From Paenibacillus planticolens (GTDB lineage Bacteria > Bacillota > Bacilli > Paenibacillales > NBRC-103111): 64,000 nt of DNA. This document shows, in pieces, positions 61,163 to 64,000 of the stretch (position 1 is its first letter; every line of letters begins with the position of its first letter). The notes under the pieces are model-generated. The model ran no database searches, had not been told where the DNA came from, and worked only from the letters and a program-made list of their open reading frames with translations. Position numbers and translations under genes: made by a program. The stretch is from assembly GCF_013141725.1 (NCBI RefSeq), contig NZ_WHNZ01000064.1:1-64000 (forward strand). The letters are read 5' to 3'.

Positions 61163-62203
61163 TTAGTTTAATTTTTTTACCGATTCTCCAGGCAAAATTT
61201 CGCAAGCTATTTTTAGCGTTTGCCAAGGCTTACTTATATTTTCCTCTAAAACATTGTTAAGCAAGACCTCAGCCGCTGTTTCTCCAATGAGACGTTCCGA
61301 TTGGTCAATACATGTAAATTTGGGTGCATTCAACTGCGTCCAATTTGGAGTACCAATAATTACAACAGACAGATCTTCAGGTATGCCTATCCCTCGTTCT
61401 CTTAATAGTTGGACTCCTCCCTCAGCCAAAGCATGGTGGCCAAATACAACCGCGGTTACTTTAGAATCTAGCAGATGCGGCATAAACCGATAACCCGATT
61501 CAGCACCAAGGCCGCCTAATTGAATCCACTCAGGCTTGACCTCAATACCATGCTCTTTCATAGCGGCAAGAAAACCCAGTTTCCTTTCTTGGACATTAAT
61601 AAACGTATCCCAGCCAATAAATCCAATCTCGGTATGTCCATGATCAATCAAATGTTTTGCCGCGGTATATCCACAGCTCCAATTATCGCAACCAACAAAA
61701 TCATATTGATCGACGCCGACTAATGGCCTCTCCAAAATAACATAGGGTATGCCTAAGCTGCGCAGATGGTCCGTATTTTCGGTCCCTTGAATGGTTGGGC
61801 TTATAATGAGTCCATCCACACGCTGTTCAATCATCTTTTTAATAATTTCCCGTTCTCTCTCCATATCATCCACCGTTGTACTAATTGAAACAAAGTATCC
61901 TCGGCTGCGGGCTACTTCCTCAATGACAACGACGATTCGGGTAAAGAAAGGATTATCGAACTGCGGAATTAGAACGGAAAGGATGCCGCGTTCTTTGCCT
62001 TTTAAGCTGCTGGCTACGGCACTTTTCATATAATTAAGTTCCTTAGCCGCTTGAATCACCCGTTCCTTTAACTCTGAACTTACATACCGTTTGTTGGAAT
62101 CATTGAGAATATATGATACAGTGGCAATTGAAGTTTCTGCCAACTTGGCTACATCGTTAAGAGTTGCATATTTCTTTTTTTTCGGTTGATCTATGATAGC
62201 CAC
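61163..62203 (-). CDS. LacI-family transcriptional regulator
   Basis: The 346-residue regulator has a short basic N-terminal arm, the LacI helix-turn-helix (ATLNDVAKLAETSIATVSYILND, about 13-35), the hinge helix (SAVASSLKGK), and a sugar-binding core (GILSVLIPQFDNPFFTRIVVVIEE; LIISPTIQG; GFIGWDTFINVQERKLGF). GAGGGGAA precedes the ATG. A perfect palindrome lies 23 bases upstream, so it is probably autoregulated. No metabolic gene lies beside it, so its target is unclear. Confidence 0.92.
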   Translation of the reverse strand: MAIIDQPKKKKYATLNDVAKLAETSIATVSYILNDSNKRYVSSELKERVIQAAKELNYMKSAVASSLKGKERGILSVLIPQFDNPFFTRIVVVIEEVARSRGYFVSISTTVDDMEREREIIKKMIEQRVDGLIISPTIQGTENTDHLRSLGIPYVILERPLVGVDQYDFVGCDNWSCGYTAAKHLIDHGHTEIGFIGWDTFINVQERKLGFLAAMKEHGIEVKPEWIQLGGLGAESGYRFMPHLLDSKVTAVVFGHHALAEGGVQLLRERGIGIPEDLSVVIIGTPNWTQLNAPKFTCIDQSERLIGETAAEVLLNNVLEENISKPWQTLKIACEILPGESVKKLN

Positions 62204-62225
62204 GATTTCCCCTCCTCAACATAAG

Positions 62226-62237
62226 GTAAACGTTTAC
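62226..62237. promoter_or_regulatory. LacI-type operator (autoregulation)
   Basis: GTAAACGTTTAC is a perfect 12-bp palindrome with the central CG typical of LacI-family operators. It also matches 12 of 14 cre positions, so CcpA binding is an alternative reading. Confidence 0.6.
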
Positions 62238-62389
62238 TTTCTAATATAAAATTTCCCCAAGCATTAATAAAAAAAACACAAACCTATCTCACTAATTTTA
62301 GGTATCTTTCCATTTGAAGTCAAGATCTATATAAACAATTCTTAACGTTAACAGTACATGGACATTGCACGGATAGCACCAATAAATGG

Positions 62390-64000
62390 TTATACTTTAA
62401 ATTTTCTTACTAAAGATTGAAGTTCTTCTGCCATATTAGCCAGATACGCCGCTGAAGAAGAGAGTTCTTCCATAGAGGCTAGCTGCTCCTCAGATGCGCT
62501 TGACACGCTTTGTGTCCCTGACGCCGTTTCTCGCGATAACTGTGAAACGGCGTTTATCATATTCACAACCTCATCTGAGCTGGCCGACATCTGTTCAACC
62601 GCTGCAGAGACGTCCTTAACTTGCATTGATACGCCAGTTACCGATAGTTGTATTCTCCCAAAAGATTCACCTGCCTCATTCATAACCGTCGTACCATCAT
62701 TTACCTCGATTAGCGTCTTTTCCATAGAATGAACAGCATTATTGGTTTCAATATGAATGGTTTGGATGAGTTCCGTAATTTTTTGGGCTGAGCTGTCTGA
62801 TTGCCTGGAAAGTTTCTTTACTTCATTTGCGACAACCGCAAATCCCTTGCCATAATCACCGGCACGCGCGGATTCAATCGCCGCATTTAGTGCCAATAAG
62901 TTTGTTTGTGCTGCCAGCTCCGTAATTACAGCGGCAATTTGATCAATTTCTAATAACTGTTCACCAAGATTATGTATAATTTCCGCTAAGCTAAGAATGG
63001 TTATCTTAATAGAATTCATTTGATCTATTCCCGTTTGTACAGCTTGATTGCCTGAAAGTGCAACCTCAGATGAGATTGCGGACGTTCTCGACATTTCCTG
63101 TGTGTTCGTAGCAATTTGCTGAATTCCCAACGACATTGTGATTATCTTTGTAACACTTTCATTCAAACTTAGTACTTGCTTATCAGATCTAGAAGCCATT
63201 TCCTGCATGCTATAAGCGATATGTTCAGTTGCTTGACCTGTTTGTTGGGAACAAGCATTTAAATGGTCAGAAGAGGATGCTATCTGTTGCGCCGTTGAGC
63301 TTATCTGCTGCACCATATTCCGAAGGTTATGTATCATCTGATTAAAATAAAAGGCTAAATCACCGATTTCATCCTTGGTTTTTACATGAATTTGTTTCGT
63401 CAAATCTCCTCCTCCCTCAGCAATTTCCTTCAATTGTCTATTAACTTGAAGCACAGGTTTAACTATTCTCCCTGAGATGATCAAAGCAAGAGCTATTCCA
63501 ATCAGTAAAGTAACCGCTATGATGATTATATTAAATCTTTTGACAAAAGACTTGAACGTGTCGGTAGCCGCATCTTGCCTTGAAATCAATGCTGATAATC
63601 CGTCATTATATGTATTTAATGAGTTAATGACGGGATCAAATGGAACCTGCGTATACATCATTTGAGCTGACCCAGTTCCCTTGCTTTGTAAGGCCCTAAA
63701 AGATGCGTCAATTCCTTGAAGGTATTTATTCCATTCATAATCGAAAGCTGTAATTGATTTCAATTGCTCGTTATCATGGAAATGACCCTTAATAATCAGC
63801 TTCAATTGTTCAGAAACGTCTTCTATGTCTTTATTCATTAAGGACATATATTTTTCCTTACTATCGACAGTTGTACTCATTAAATACCTGCCGCCGTCAT
63901 CGTTCGTAGAGCGGACTAAATAAGTAATTTTTTGCAGCACGGATTGTTCGTTTTTACTATACATAATGTCATCCGTTAATGTATCTACCTTTGCATGAAT
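62390..64000 (-). CDS. Methyl-accepting chemotaxis protein (partial, N-terminus beyond window)
   Basis: The frame stays open to the right window edge; the first ATG inside it (63964) is internal, and the 36 bases beyond still read in frame without a stop. What is seen is most of an extracytoplasmic 4HB-like sensor, one membrane helix (about 145-168 counted from the internal Met), HAMP, and a signalling domain with tip LAAQTNLLALNAAIESARAGDYGKGFAVV. The first membrane helix must lie past 64000. The ligand is unknown. Confidence 0.88.
   Translation of the reverse strand: MHAKVDTLTDDIMYSKNEQSVLQKITYLVRSTNDDGGRYLMSTTVDSKEKYMSLMNKDIEDVSEQLKLIIKGHFHDNEQLKSITAFDYEWNKYLQGIDASFRALQSKGTGSAQMMYTQVPFDPVINSLNTYNDGLSALISRQDAATDTFKSFVKRFNIIIIAVTLLIGIALALIISGRIVKPVLQVNRQLKEIAEGGGDLTKQIHVKTKDEIGDLAFYFNQMIHNLRNMVQQISSTAQQIASSSDHLNACSQQTGQATEHIAYSMQEMASRSDKQVLSLNESVTKIITMSLGIQQIATNTQEMSRTSAISSEVALSGNQAVQTGIDQMNSIKITILSLAEIIHNLGEQLLEIDQIAAVITELAAQTNLLALNAAIESARAGDYGKGFAVVANEVKKLSRQSDSSAQKITELIQTIHIETNNAVHSMEKTLIEVNDGTTVMNEAGESFGRIQLSVTGVSMQVKDVSAAVEQMSASSDEVVNMINAVSQLSRETASGTQSVSSASEEQLASMEELSSSAAYLANMAEELQSLVRKFKV

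Overview
The window looks like a chromosome segment of a spore-forming, soil-type Gram-positive of the Paenibacillus kind. The evidence is a GerA-family germinant-receptor operon, SLH-anchored surface proteins, a YesM/YesN pair, an LplABC-type sugar importer with a glycosidase, the dpp-ykf dipeptide operon in Bacillus order, catabolite-repression (cre) sites, and strong GGAGG ribosome-binding sites. The species call is inference; no rRNA or tRNA gene is present.

Layout. 0.1-6.1 kb: a secreted multidomain GH51 arabinofuranosidase with a C-terminal dockerin, divergent from a cohesin-SLH cell-surface protein; together they resemble a minimal cellulosome-like display pair. 6.1-6.9 kb: three tandem 255-bp repeats. 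6.9-8.6 kb: an AT-rich patch of small membrane proteins with a 5'-broken CPBP protease. 8.7-13.8 kb: an arsenic-resistance locus made of an ArsO-like flavoprotein, two ArsR repressors, ArsB, ArsC and a tyrosine-phosphatase-like protein. 14.0-15.1 kb: a small unknown gene and a DJ-1/PfpI protein. 15.3-24.5 kb: one long leftward operon, DUF3870-dppABCDE-ykfABC, for import and breakdown of dipeptides and cell-wall peptides. 24.9-27.7 kb: an SLH-anchored protein with two seven-repeat RCC1 propellers. 27.8-32.9 kb: an RND pump and its adaptor. 33.1-34.6 kb: a MerR regulator with two SRPBCC/AHSA1 proteins. 34.6-35.0 kb: dispersed repeats. 35.3-39.6 kb: SDR/TetR divergent pair, CPBP protease, chemoreceptor. 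39.8-40.1 kb: two tandem 114-bp hairpin units. 40.3-47.7 kb: GH35 galactosidase, two permeases, a binding protein and a LacI regulator in one operon. 48.0-52.7 kb: sugar-binding lipoprotein with YesM/YesN sensor-regulator, under a perfect cre match. 52.85-56.9 kb: germinant receptor operon A-C-D-B. 56.9-61.0 kb: OmpR/HK two-component system, FMN-binding protein, ApbE and RnfD-like protein, a likely extracytoplasmic flavin electron-transfer module. 61.2-64 kb: LacI regulator and a chemoreceptor that runs off the window.

Themes. Plant-polysaccharide and oligosaccharide use dominates (GH51 plus surface scaffold, GH35 plus importer, YesMN sensing), tied together by cre sites. Recycling of wall peptides, spore germination, metal detoxification and chemotaxis complete a soil saprophyte profile. 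The least ordinary parts are the cohesin-SLH/dockerin pair, the FMN_bind-ApbE-RnfD-like cluster with its own two-component system, the arsenic locus with a Cys-rich flavoprotein tail and a phosphatase, the 7+7 RCC1 surface protein, and several families of hairpin-forming intergenic repeats.
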